From: Neodiprion pinetum
Lineage: Eukaryota; Arthropoda; Insecta; Hymenoptera; Diprionidae
Reading direction: 5' to 3'
DNA length: 64,000 nt
Assembly (NCBI RefSeq): GCF_021155775.2
Contig: NC_060237.1
Location: forward strand, 20,978,970-21,042,969
The notes below the pieces were generated by a model. The model saw nothing but the letters and a program-made list of their open reading frames with translations, was not told where the DNA came from and did not search any database. Positions 24,247 to 35,911 of the stretch are shown piece after piece; the stretch's first letter is position 1, and each line of letters starts with the position of its first letter. The translations under genes were made by a program, and so were the position numbers.

Positions 24247-25430
24247 TTATGTACGTCTGCCGAACTGCTGGTGGGCGACAGGCTGTGTAAGTTGCAGTCC
24301 AGAAATGTTGCTGAAGTCAAGCATCTTAAGCATGTCCTTTGTTTCAGGGTCAACCTCTATGATGTCATGCTCCAGAGCAGAGACTTCTGGCACGTAGTTG
24401 TCCCTACGCTCCCTCTCTTCCTCCTGCAACTTGATCGAGATGCCTCGCACCTGGCTATGGCGCAGTCTTTTCATCAGGTGCGTAACAAACCTGAAATCAA
24501 AATCCTTTCTATCAGTACTTGTCTCGGAATTGGCATAACCTTAACAAGAACAAGGCTGCAGCTAGCAGCTAGAATTATCCGCGAAACGTTCTAATGTTTG
24601 TTCAAATTGAGTAGCAAAGACTGAAAATTTACATTTTGTGAAGTACCTGGAATCTCCGATACTTTCCGAGAATTATGAGAATAAAACTGAAGTGCATTCT
24701 TCTATTTCCAAAGAGATCAACACATTTGGCTGTTAAATCTAGCTGCTAGCTTCAGCTCCATTTAAAAACAAGTGTTATTCAAGCTGCTCCGGTTGTTATT
24801 AAAAAATCTTTCAAGGCACCGCGTAATATGCAGTTAATAGCAGTGTACAGAGCTAAGTCTGAAGCCAAGAACTGCCAGTGACGTTGGAAGTTACGTGTTG
24901 TCTTCAACATTAGAGGTTACACCATTTTTCACAACACTGAAATGAAATACTCTTTCACGACACTGTCAAAAAACAAAATTTGGTTTCCAGGATATACGGA
25001 GCTTGATTTGTCATGTTTTTTCGTACCCAGCGATTTTGTTCCTAAGCGGTTTGCTGGGAATGATGGCAATTTCCTCACATATCCTTTTGTTGGTGTGGAA
25101 ATCCAGAGTCAGACGCGTGTAGTATTTTTCAATAATGACCCGTGCGGCCTTCTTGACGGTTTTCGTCCTGACGCGACCCTGAAATAGTAAATCACATTTA
25201 TGTTATAATATACATCAACAAACACTCGCCATTCGCTACATAACCTAGCAACACGAAGCTGCCCGAGGCATTAGACTATCGCGTATCGAAAGCAGCTAAA
25301 AATATTGCATCAACGATGCGGGGTGATTTTTCCAAATAATTTTCACGCCGCTACTTCGCACATTCTACAACTGATTTACCTTAAATTTACGGATTACGCT
25401 AAGAAAATGTCAAAATTACATACGCACCAT
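24247..25430 (-). CDS. RpS17: 40S ribosomal protein S17 (eS17), 132 aa, three exons
   Basis: Minus-strand exons: start codon at 25428-25430, then 25027-25178, then 24247-24490 including the stop. Exon 2 encodes GRVRTKTVKKAARVIIEKYY and continues to PLRNKIAG; exon 3 encodes FVTHLMKRLRHSQVRG through GLQLTQP and ends FGRRT. Both match eS17 across its length, and 132 aa fits the family (131 in Drosophila, 135 in human). The protein is a structural part of the small ribosomal subunit. Frame joins perfectly across the exon 2/3 junction (GG|G). The first exon carries only the ATG; its donor GTGCGT is weaker than consensus, so that junction is the least certain part. Intron 2 (536 nt) has a 19-bp inverted repeat. 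A pyrimidine tract just above the start fits growth-controlled TOP mRNA translation. Confidence 0.94.
24555..24756. repeat. Inverted repeat inside RpS17 intron 2
   Basis: Arms at 24555-24573 and 24738-24756 are 19 bp each and pair with a single mismatch around a GCTAGCAGCTAGA core, separated by 164 nt. It may be a small mobile element, or an RNA structure in the intron. No snoRNA boxes could be assigned. Confidence 0.7.
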
Positions 25431-25443
25431 GATTGCTGGTATA

Positions 25444-25453
25444 CCGGAAAAGG
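25444..25453 (-). promoter_or_regulatory. 5' TOP / TCT-type start of RpS17
   Basis: On the coding strand the tract CCTTTTCCGG lies 13 nt upstream of the ATG. Ribosomal protein genes of animals start transcription at a C within such a pyrimidine tract (TCT initiator, TOP mRNA). Position and composition fit; the exact start is inferred. Confidence 0.6.
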
Positions 25454-26031
25454 CGCTAGTCCGACCAAAAGAGAAATACTTCGATTGAGTTTCCGGGTCT
25501 CGTGGCTACTTCGACAACTACAATCAGTACAATTGTAAGGTACCGATAAAACAGTGTACCGTAAACAAAAACGTTTCCTGCGTTACCGACACACCAACCA
25601 CGAAGTTGACCACCGCCACGGCAAATGTCGCTATACTCGTCGCGAAGCCTCGAACAGCGTGCAAGCCAAGTTACCCAAGTCGATTTAATGGCGGGTTTGC
25701 TGCGCTGTCGAAACGGTCGAAACCCATGTGCGGTGCAACGATGTCTTGTAATTATTTAAACCGACCCCGAGCAATCGCCGAATGATCAGTAATTGATAAG
25801 TCAGCCGAGTGATGCGATCCGCCGAGGAATCGACGTCGCCGAGTGCTCGATGTGCTCCCGTAGAATCGAAAGATGGAGGGGATGAAACCAGACGTCAGAT
25901 AGAGTGTCGAGCGTGCGGAGGCAGCCGTGGAGAGAGATAGAGTCGAATGGCAGAGGAGCGAGCGAGGTAGAAACCGTTTGTTTATCGCCCCCTCGACCCG
26001 CGGTGCGCGGCTAGCGCGAAGCAGTCCTCCG
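25454..26031. promoter_or_regulatory. Shared head-to-head promoter region
   Basis: About 0.6 kb lies between the inferred RpS17 start (minus) and the inferred furin-gene start (plus). The furin side (about 25840-26030) is GC- and purine-rich. No coding sequence is seen. Shared regulation is only an inference from the spacing. Confidence 0.4.
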
Positions 26032-26065
26032 TCAGTGCCGTGTTACACTTGGCTAGCGGTGGTCG
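26032..26065 (+). promoter_or_regulatory. Candidate Inr + DPE core promoter of the furin gene
   Basis: TCAGT at 26032-26036 matches the arthropod initiator with A+1 at 26034. GGTCG starts at 26061, exactly +28, where a DPE (RGWYV) is expected. No TATA box is obvious. The first furin coding exon is 1.4 kb downstream on the same strand, so a spliced 5' leader is implied. Confidence 0.45.
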
Positions 26066-27109
26066 GTAGCTCGGTCGCTGGTTCGCATACGTCTTTTGAC
26101 AATTAATCGGGGGTGAATTGGTGCGTGCGCGTGTGCGTTTCCATCGGTGTGTACGTATGCTCGGCGGTTCCAGTACGCCGCGATCATACTATACACACAT
26201 GTTCGCGAAAGTTTGAATCTCGGGAGAGGATCGTGCGGAAAACCATGTCACGCAGAACTACCAAAAGATAACCGGGTCGCTGTTGGAATATCGGGCTGTT
26301 TTTATTTATTTATTTTACTTTTTTTTATGTTAATAATATTTTTTTCCCCGGCTATCGCCTCTCGTCGTTTCGCGTCTAACTTACAATTAGATCAAATTTA
26401 CCCCACCGCAACAACGGACGACCGATCAGCATCGATATATTGGGATTCGCCATCACGGTACTCATCACGTTTTACCAATAACCTTACTTTCCGTTTATGC
26501 ACTTTACATCCTGTTCCGTCTATTTCGAAGCCTGTTTATATGGAGTATTGTTTTACACCGCGTTTCGTCAACGTCAGCTCTCTGACGTCTGTCACGCGAT
26601 TCTTTCGCGGCTTTATTTACTCGTACCGCTTTTGCATATATCTGTCAAATGTCTCTCGCTTCATTCAAACGTTGACCGATTATTCTCGTTTTTTTTTTTT
26701 TATTTGCACCCTCTCTATTTAATAATCTACTTCGAAGAGAGGCGGGCAGGGTCGTTATCGCATCCCTGACATGCTTTCCCCATTTCATCGTTCATCCGTG
26801 TTTACGCCATAATTTATTGGAATATTCCTCTTGGCATCGATACCCACTTTTTCGTCGATTTTACCGCGCCGTGCGAACTTGAAAACGATTAAACTGCAGT
26901 GATGGATCGATGCCTCCAAACTTTCACTTACAATTAATTCCAATTTTGCATGTACAAACAGTTTTTCGGGTTTAATTTTCCGTGTAGAGATCTAATCTTG
27001 ATGGAATAAGTATAAATTATCAGAAGAAATAAACAAAGACACTGTGTTTCAAAGCTGGTGTAAACAATGATAATGACGTTTAATCCACTTTCTTTTTGTC
27101 GATTTTCAG

Positions 27110-27464
27110 ATCAAACTTCTTCGGATTTTTCATGAAAATTTCGTCGTACCGTTATCGTTGATAAAACAAGGAGGATCCATCGGTCGTGAATTATACATCA
27201 TACGTAGTGCCGACAATGAGCGAAATTTCGTCGTGTTCGATGAGTGTCCAATTGTGAACCGGGTGAGAAGAAGAAAAGCGGTTTCAAGTTGAAATTTGTA
27301 AATTTCGATACAGTGAACGTTCCGATTAAAACTTGCATTGTATTTGAAGCGAGAAAAGGAAAGAAAGAATTAAGGGGGAAAGAAAGAAAAAAAAAATAAC
27401 GAATTCTAATAACCTGTGATTTTCAATTAATCAAAAATTAATAATAACGAAAAAGTCTTCAACC
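27110..27464 (+). other. Probable 5' UTR part of the first furin coding exon
   Basis: A good acceptor (pyrimidine tract ending GATTTTCAG) is at 27100-27109, and no better one lies between it and the ATG at 27465. This stretch is therefore read as leader sequence spliced from an upstream exon. It contains short upstream ATGs and no long frame. Confidence 0.4.
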
Positions 27465-27653
27465 ATGAGTCCTACGGTCGTTTTTCTGTGCCTTGTGATC
27501 CTGATGGCTGTGTCGGCGAATCCTGGACCAAAACCACGGATTGACAACCGGCCACCGACCATTTACATGAATCACTTTGCCGTTCACGTCCCGGACGGTC
27601 CTGACGCTGCTTCAGCTATCGCGGAGAAACACGGATTCGACAATCACGGACAG
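27465..27653 (+). CDS. Fur1: Furin-like proprotein convertase, first coding exon (partial, 63 aa)
   Basis: The exon encodes residues 1-63 and ends at CAG|GTAATA in phase 0. Residues 1-18 are a hydrophobic signal peptide ending AVSA. Residues about 33-63 begin the inhibitory prodomain: MNHFAVHVPDGPDAA, then IAEKHGFDNHGQ. This aligns with human furin (TNTWAVRIPGGPAVA, then VARKHGFLNLGQ), and the furin family has an exon boundary just after this GQ. The mature enzyme would be a Ca-dependent subtilisin-like serine protease that cleaves proproteins at paired basic sites in the Golgi. Catalytic, P and membrane domains lie outside this window. I prefer furin-like protease 1 over Fur2 or PC2 from HFAVHVPDG, but 63 residues cannot settle the paralogue. 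Confidence 0.82.
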
Positions 27654-29681
27654 GTAATAAAATTCTCCCTAAAATTACCAAGTCGTAAACGATTGTGAAT
27701 CCTCAACAAAACTGCGATAGCGATTCTCGTACCGTTTCTTCCATAAGAGATTTGGTTAGAAGAACACTTTTTTCATTCATCTTCTGGCAGATATTTAACG
27801 TGATTTGAATTTGTTATTTGCATCGTTTAAAGTTCAGATGGTGTGGAGGCACTGTATTACAGGTACATAGAGAGAAAAGCTCTTAAACTATTCGTTTCAC
27901 ACCTCGGAACTTTCAGTTTCTAATCAGCGAGGCACGTTTCAAAATATTTCACACTGCCGTAAGTATACTCGAAGTAACGGAACGGTATAGCCGGCGCGAT
28001 GCATTTGCGGGAGTCCAATTTTAACCGGTCGTTAAAGTAAAGAAACAAGACTATTTCGCTCATTCTTCCAGGTGCCACGTCACCTTTCGCCCTTGGCGCT
28101 TCATCGTCGTGAAATTTCCCACGTATCGTAACTCATGCGATATATCTGGAAGAGACAGGTAAAATTGAATCGAGAAAACGGCATTCGGGAATGTATAAAT
28201 GAATGACCAGGAGCGTACGTATGCAGCCGTGTTTCTGTATCACTACACGTGTCTGTCATCTTGTCCGTGTCAACAACCTTCTCGAGATATTTTATGCATC
28301 AAGTTATACCTGTCAGTTTTCTTTCCGAGTCGTCGGTTTAAACCGCGCGTATTTGTTTTCACGGTAACGGTACTTTTTTCGCCTTTTATTCACTCTGAAG
28401 TTGACGATGTAAAAGATTGCATTCAGTCTCCACGTACTTGAAGTTTACCATTTTACTTTACAACAAAACTCGGATTTATACGTGAATATATATATATATT
28501 TATGTCAGTAATGTTGACTGCGTAAATTTTCAAAGTACAATATATATACATGTATAACCACGTAATATTTATAATGTATGTTACACGATGTAAGACATAT
28601 GCGAAAATAAGGTCAATGAGTCTTCCGTTTACATTAACCGCTATTGGCTTTCAAAGAAAAAGAAAAACGTAAGAAAAAATATTGACAAATTCAAAGCAAT
28701 CGACTTTATGTTCCGCAATTTATTCGAAACAGATGCTTTATCTTTTCTTCTATCTATTAATCGATCACATTTTTCACCCAACTAATGGAGGCTCGTATTT
28801 TTATCATATTTTTATATCTCCTTAGTGAGTTGTGATTTATTTCTTGCAATTAATAGACTGTGACGTGGTATCGAACAAGGGTGTTTTTCTTTTATTGTAC
28901 CTAAGGTGAAAATGATCAATTATCGGAGTCTGTTCATATGCGTAAATGTACGTACGTATGCATTTTCAATAATCTTGTCAATTTAGTTCGTATTATGACA
29001 AGACGAGTGTGGTGAGAAATGAATAATATCATCGATATTATAGAGTACGTGTGAAAGTTTAGGAACAACACAAGGATTTATTATATACACTTGAAACATC
29101 TAAACGATAAATCAAACATCATCGAAGGCTGGATCATCGACCCGTAAATAGATGACTGCCACCTGTGTGGTCGTACATTGAGTCTCTTCTTCGTACCTAC
29201 CGTTACAGTAAATCCATCGAAGTAGAAAATAGCGCCCACTGTATTCACGCGAGGATTTATCTCTCTGCGTGATTCGCTTCGCTGACTCCTCCTCCCTGTG
29301 TTGTTTGCCGCTGATACTTGCGTTATGGCCACGTGCGCGAACCTATAACCAATACGATGTCACCTGTGCGATCCATTGATATGGATAGGTAGTTAGATGC
29401 CATCGTGGTGGAATCACGTGGGAGTTTATAGTAACTGGTTGAGCAAATCGGTGCCAAGGCGCGCATACGTGATCATTTCTTCGATATAACGACACTGCGA
29501 AAGCTTGTGTGCATTGATCAATCGTCGGTGGATGGATTATGCACTTTTCATATTTCGTAAGCATTCTGTTACATTTAAGCATTGGAGGTTTTTCTTCTTC
29601 TTCGATATCAACCGTTATCTCAGTGAAATGTGGTTATACACGCATTGGAAAAATGGAAATTTATTCAGCAATAGCTATTGA

Positions 29682-29697
29682 GGGGGGGGGGGGGGGG
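29682..29697. repeat. Poly-G run of 16
   Basis: Sixteen consecutive G are followed by TTT and an A run. Long G homopolymers are error-prone in assemblies, so the length is uncertain. Confidence 0.9.
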
Positions 29698-29754
29698 TTT
29701 AAAAAAAATACAATTCGCGCAACATCTCTGCAACTCATTTACATCATATTTAGG

Positions 29755-30300
29755 GCGGGGTTGAAGTTCCGAATTTGAAAAGTTCGGAAAGCGTCTAATT
29801 CCGAATTATTTGGTGGTGAAACTTGAAGTAAAGGAATCAAACTTTTATGAAACAACGATGTTTCGAACTTTCGGCAATCCGACGGCTCAAAGTTCCGAAA
29901 ATTCAAGTTACGATAGAGGAAAATTTCTAAAAATTTAACGAGTGGGTGTAAAAAATCAAAAAACCGAAAATCAGAATGACCGGGAGTCCAAACGTAAAAA
30001 TATTGAAATTCCAGAACAAAGAAAGATCAAAGTGATGAAATTTCTCCAAGCCAGTAATTCGCAGAGCTGAAAATCTTCGATTATTCCGAATTTCGATGTT
30101 TCAGCTTTTAAAGTTTCTCATTTCCGCACTTTCGGAACGTTGACTTCTGGTTACTTTGTACGTCTGGTTTCGGACTATCCGAAACTTTGATGTTTCCAGT
30201 TTCCGTCAAAGTTTGATTTCTTTACTACAAATTTCGCGACCACAAAATTTGGAATTTGGCACTTTCGGAACTTTTCCAATTCGGAATTTCAATCCCGCTG
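29755..30300. repeat. Degenerate TTCCGAA / TTCGGAA repeat patch
   Basis: At least nine short near-palindromic motifs of the form TTCCGAA or its complement TTCGGAA, usually flanked by AAA/TTT, occur in about 550 bp (for example near 29769, 29782, 29800, 29893, 30085, 30130, 30166, 30262 and 30280). It looks like decayed satellite or a repeat-rich element rather than unique DNA. Confidence 0.6.
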
Positions 30301-33300
30301 CTTATACGCGCCTGGTTAGAAACACACAGAATTTACGAAATTCTCCTCTACTCAATTCAACGTGTTTACACTTTGTGTCCGTGTTTACCTTTGCCCTAGG
30401 TTACTGCAATGTACGATAAGAGCTTTGCTTTAGCCGCGGATTATATCCCCGCATGGTACGTGTGGTGGTCAGCAAATTGTGTCGACCATCGTCGTCTTAT
30501 CGCGCCTGCTCTTCGGGAACAGATTTCCAAATGAGAGGCCATCATCGGTTAGAATTCCCGGCACGTTTCCAGCCGTAATTTCTGATTACGTAAGTAGGCA
30601 ATCACTGCTCCGGCCTTGCCTACCGCGAGTTGTCTTGCTGGATATTCAGATCTAGGATCTACTAACCCCCGGGTGGTATAACGCTTTGGGAAAACACTTT
30701 TCCTTGATGGACTGATTGCGGTAGCGATAAATTAGCATAATTCATCGCCGCGAGACGTTCGTTTGATACACAAAAGATGCCTGCTGTTGAGAATTTCAAT
30801 TGATTTCGTGTTTAATCCGCAAATATCTTCGTGAACATTTTTCAGCCATTGAGTTTTTCTTCATCTTTATATCAACTTCTTCCTTTAAGATGTCATCGAT
30901 ATTCGGAATGATTTTAGGATTTTTTGGGTACACGAGCATACTGTAGGAGCATCTTACTCATTGATACGCTCAAGATGGATTTGGATACTTGCCACATTTT
31001 TAAAATGAGTTATTTCGATTCGATTTAACACGGTACTAATAGTTAGAAAATGTGCTCGTTCACCTATTCCCAAAAACGTATTACATTCTAAACACATAAC
31101 GCTTCTTAGCACCATCGTTATATTTCCCAATTAGACACTAATTGGACAGCTGATAGCTTGATTAATTTTTTGCTTTTAGTAATCGACCGCGGATGCCGTT
31201 TAAGTATCATGCTTCATTTTATCATTCCAAGTTTAAAAAAAAATCCATTAACAGTGTTTTAATCGTATGTTTTTAAAACGCGATTGTCGATGGTAAGGAT
31301 CATGCCATTGTGCATAAATATATGTATCTGTAGTCTCTGTGTGAGATTCTTTCACTGATTAGTAAGAATTTTGTTTTTCTGTATGTACAGTAACTTATAA
31401 AAAGAATTCTTTAATGTCTGCCCTGATATAATTCTAGGATTGAGTATCCAAGTGTCGAGATGACGATTTTCGACGAATCTTATTTTTCCGCATATGAGGT
31501 CGTCGTTGTTGAGTTCTGGTAAATCTCGCAGTGAATTATCAGCCGACGAAAGTAAATGTTATAATTACGATCTACTCGGACTAGTTATTCGGTTACACTT
31601 TATTTGAACGAGATACGTTGTGCTATCCAATGATTGGTTCTGGCTTCTCCTTTTCGCGTCACGTTACGCTTGGAGCAATTTTCGAATCCATTCGGTACTA
31701 CGTTACAGCAAATAATTCAAAGCGAAGGGTTTACAGGCCTTTTGCACGTATCGTCCCGCGTCTCTTGGGAATTTCGAGAATTCGAAAAGCGTCAAACTTA
31801 TCCGATCTCGATTGACGACAACGACGCACCCTTTCGCCCATCATTTGGCTTCAAAGCATTAATTGCGTTCCATTATTTCCATACTTGGTAATCTTCTCCA
31901 CCGGCATGACTTATTTACTCATTTCGTCACGTGGACTGACGAGTCGTATCTTATTACACCGTTTTAATTAAACCACAGTCGAATTATGTTACTCAACGGT
32001 AAACCGTGAATAAGGATCTCAGTGACAGGAAAACTCTAAAGGATGTGTGCCGAGGTGTTGTTTTTATACTTGATTTTAATTGCTATCGTAACTGCTGGCC
32101 AGGTGAAACATGTACATTATGTTACCTAACTTGGAACTATATTTCGTTCGAAAGTTCCTTATCGCGATACGATATATACCGTCTATGCGTTACTTTCAAC
32201 TGCAGGGGTATTGTTTTTGCTTTTCCTCGATATCGTGGAGGTCTGTCATTTTTTTTTTCTTTTTTATTTTAATCACAAACTTGCAACAAGCCATATGCGT
32301 TCTTCAAATTTCTAACGTACTTATCGCTCCTCTGTCTGTTCGAAAGGCAACAGCTCACACAATACCGAGGTTTACCACAGCTACTAAATGGCATACTCTG
32401 CAAACCGTGTAATTTATGCTTCGTATGCATCAATTTGGCCTCCGATGTGATGTAACGATATTTCACATTAACGTCTCATTTTGACGGTTGCACGGGACTT
32501 TCTTCTTTTCTTTTTTTTTTTCAGCTTGTGTTATTCATTTTTTTTTTTCATTCCATTCTACAATCGCCGTACAAAACATTGTAAATTTTTTTTTTCTTAC
32601 ATTCTTTTTTAAACATTTGAAATTTATTTCGTGCGATATCAAAGATCCTTCGCATGATAATTATAATTATATCTCAATGCTTCTTGCACGTTGCAAAAAC
32701 TTCTTTTTCTTCTTTCTTGATTCTTCTATTCCATTACTCGAAGATGGATTATACGTATAATTATACACGTTATAATTCTTCTTTATATCCTGTTGTCTAT
32801 ATAATTATAGTATACTACCTACACTATACCGACTTTTGCACACGTCAGTGTTTCCCATGGTAAATACAGCTCGATCGCTATGCTATTCTTGAATACCAGG
32901 AAGAGCTTGAATAACGATTATTCCAGCTCTCGTTACCTGCTACGGTTATAAGATGGATGACATTTACAAACGTTAGGTTAACAACGGCAAGGACACTTGC
33001 CGAGATCTTCCGTGTGCGATTCAACGTAGGTACAACATGTACGAGGTATAAAGTAACTTTATTCCCGGCTCAACCATAATGGTCACTTTCTCGGCCTGAA
33101 TAGCAGGAATAAAGTCGCATATTATTCCCTCTTCACTTTTTTTCCCCTCATCTGTGGGATTCCCCACAAATTAATTTTTCAGTTTTCCTGCTTTTCTTTC
33201 TTTGTTTTCTATTTTGAACTAAATCTCCTCTGTATCATTATAAACTTTCAATAATATTATAGTTTTCAGTCTGATAGATCACAGTTATACGTAGAAGAAA

Positions 33301-35193
33301 AACGCTTTCAGGTTTATAATGATGTGGGCCAGAGTTGAGTCGGGAATAAAGTCATATGTGTAACACATGAATAATAATCGGTTAATACCTTGTTACATAA
33401 TGTACTATTCGTCCTAACATTTTGCCTTCTCTGGACCATAAAATATTTGCTCAAACAGAATTTCTTAAAAGACTTACTGCGGGAACCAAAAATGATACCC
33501 ACTTCAATCCAAGATAATCTTTATTTCAACGATTCTCTTATATCGTTTCTGTTTTACTTTTACAAAGAGATTGTTTTTTTTTTTTTTTTATCTGAAAAAT
33601 AGATATTATATGAATCACTTTGTTTTGAAACAAACAAAAATTTGATTAAATCGACAAATTATCGGCGAGTACAAACGACTATTCTGGGAGAAATATCATC
33701 CAATTAATCTACTTTTTTCCGGTTTCGGCGCATTTCAACGTTATGCAAAAACTTGTAATCGTTATCAGTTTTTATTTTTACGTATATGTACGTACGTATT
33801 TTTATACATTTTTTTTCTGAAACTAGCGATATTCAACAGTTCGAAAAGTCGGACGAAGAAAGATGTCTGTAATATCCCATATATGTACAAAACGGAGATT
33901 TTTCGTAACTCGGCAGAAAATTCATCGGATAAAAGTAGTTGGTAGCAAAAACGAATTGAGAAAATGAAATAAAAGAAAAGAAAATAAGGAACAGTTGGAA
34001 ACGAATCACGTCGAACTCGGTTTTCAGAAAGTCAAAGTTTTGTCCTGACCTTGCAAAGAATCTAAAACACCTTGGAGACCGTGAAAGCAAAGCAGCATTG
34101 ATCTTGTTTCTTTGAAGATTTCTGCGCACACGAACACGCAAACCTTGCGACGGTTTTCATACTAATATATTTTAAATTGCGCTTTTCTTTCGAGGTAAAT
34201 GTAACGGACGAACAAAAGGGGGGGGGGAATAAAAATGAAAACATAAAGGCAAGAAGAAAGCTCTCGTATTTCTTTTCTCTGCTTCTCATCCGAATAAAAA
34301 TCCGCGATAATTGCTGTTAGTTGTCGTCTCTTGTCGGCCTTCAAAAGAATCCCTGTATAACTTCAACACGAATTGGGCCTTTCGGAGGTGCTCGATTTAA
34401 GCTCAAAATTGTTTTTTTTTTCCTTAAATATTTTTTTTTTTCATTACGTTACTTTTGTGATCCAACCTAGAAACTTGTCGTCGCCCATATAGTCGGTGTT
34501 ATGCGAACGCCTCGAGTAAAATCTTACAAGCGATCCGCTTTCACTTAACACTTGCCTGCTTATGCTTGTTGCCAACTTGCGGGCTTCGCGCCAACCTACA
34601 GTGCAACTAGAGAAGCCATTTCTGCGAGCGCTGCTAACTAACTCGACGACGAATATAAAACCAGGTCAATGTGTCTCATTGCCGTTCTAAATTCGGGAAG
34701 AATCAACAGCTGGCGAGATTTTCTTCCATCATTCTTATTACTTTAATAACGATACGACTTAAACCGGGGTGAATTCCTTACATGCACGTTTCGCCGTGAG
34801 ATGACTGACTGATCAAAAAGGTGATTCCGGGATTCGCCCGATTGGTGGGAAAGGGTTGGAAAATACCGAGGATGGCAACGGCGAGAAGATTCCGATGGGA
34901 GGAATGAACAGAAATTATTTTCTTGTCACACGTGCTGGGAATTCTTCATGTGTATTTAATATTCGTCTGGTATCCGTACGAAACATCTGTTCATTAAATC
35001 AAAGGCTGCAATTCCTCGGCACTTACAGTTTTAGCTCTGATGATAAAAAGCATTTTGAAAAATGAACTGCGCAGAAAACGCAAGCAAGAGAGAGAACGTT
35101 TTTATACTGGATTTGTGGTTATACGTACTATTGCACGGTTCTTGTCTATTTTTCGTTTTTACCGCAACCGAAAAATATTGATAGTTTTTAAGA

Positions 35194-35382
35194 AGTTGGT
35201 AAGTTTACGGTAACGACGCATGTTTACGAAAAATCGCTACTTCACAAATTTAGGAATGTCTGAAATTTAGCAAACCATGATCAACAAAACATACTCTGAA
35301 ATACCGATTCCTTGAAAGCTATTCTAAAATTGCGCAATGTCGATTTTTTCCCTGACATTCGGTTAAGTTAACGTTACCAACT
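35194..35382. mobile_element. MITE-like element, copy A
   Basis: About 189 bp with inverted ends: AGTTGGTAA at the left, ACGTTACCAACT at the right. The interior shares an ordered set of motifs with 39023-39236 (GCATGTTT, TACTTC, TTAGGA, TGTCTGAAATT, AACAA, CGAAAG-like, GTTAACGTTAC). No transposase is present. No clear target-site duplication is seen. Confidence 0.55.
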
Positions 35383-35860
35383 CCAGCCTCATTTTGGTTT
35401 GGTTTTGCGTCTAGCAGATAAGATAACGCCACGCCCTGTTTTCGAATTGCTCTTTACGAAATTCAACAGCGCCGTTGGTCGACTTTGGGATATTATCATT
35501 ATATGTGTATACAATATAACAATGACCCTGGGAATTTCTCTTGCGCAATCGGCAGCTGATGAGGGATAGTAAATATTTGTTTCTAACGGGTGGCGATATC
35601 TTTTAAGTATACGTGCATCGGGTACAACGTAGTCAGGTATACAACCCCTGGATTATGGTGGATACTTGTTTACCCAGGTTCAGCACGCTGCTGTTGCGCG
35701 TATAATCTACTCCTAGTGTCCTGAAAACACAGCCATCCACTTCCGGTTTTACTTCCGGAAGTACGTTCTATACTTGCTGTGTAGCTTCCGTTTCGAACGC
35801 GTGGAGGTTATCAGCTCCTGTAGAGAACGGAACGACATCTTCGCTAAGAACTATTTCTCT

Positions 35861-35911
<51 letters not shown>

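Larger units (their letters stand above)
27654..35193. other. Start of the very large furin intron
   Basis: The intron opens with donor GTAATA at 27654. No coding exon is recognised here. Content is AT-rich with poly-T and AT tracts, a 16-base G run (29682-29697), a TTCCGAA-type degenerate repeat patch (29755-30300), and a G run near 34218-34227. Open frames are short and match nothing. Confidence 0.6.
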
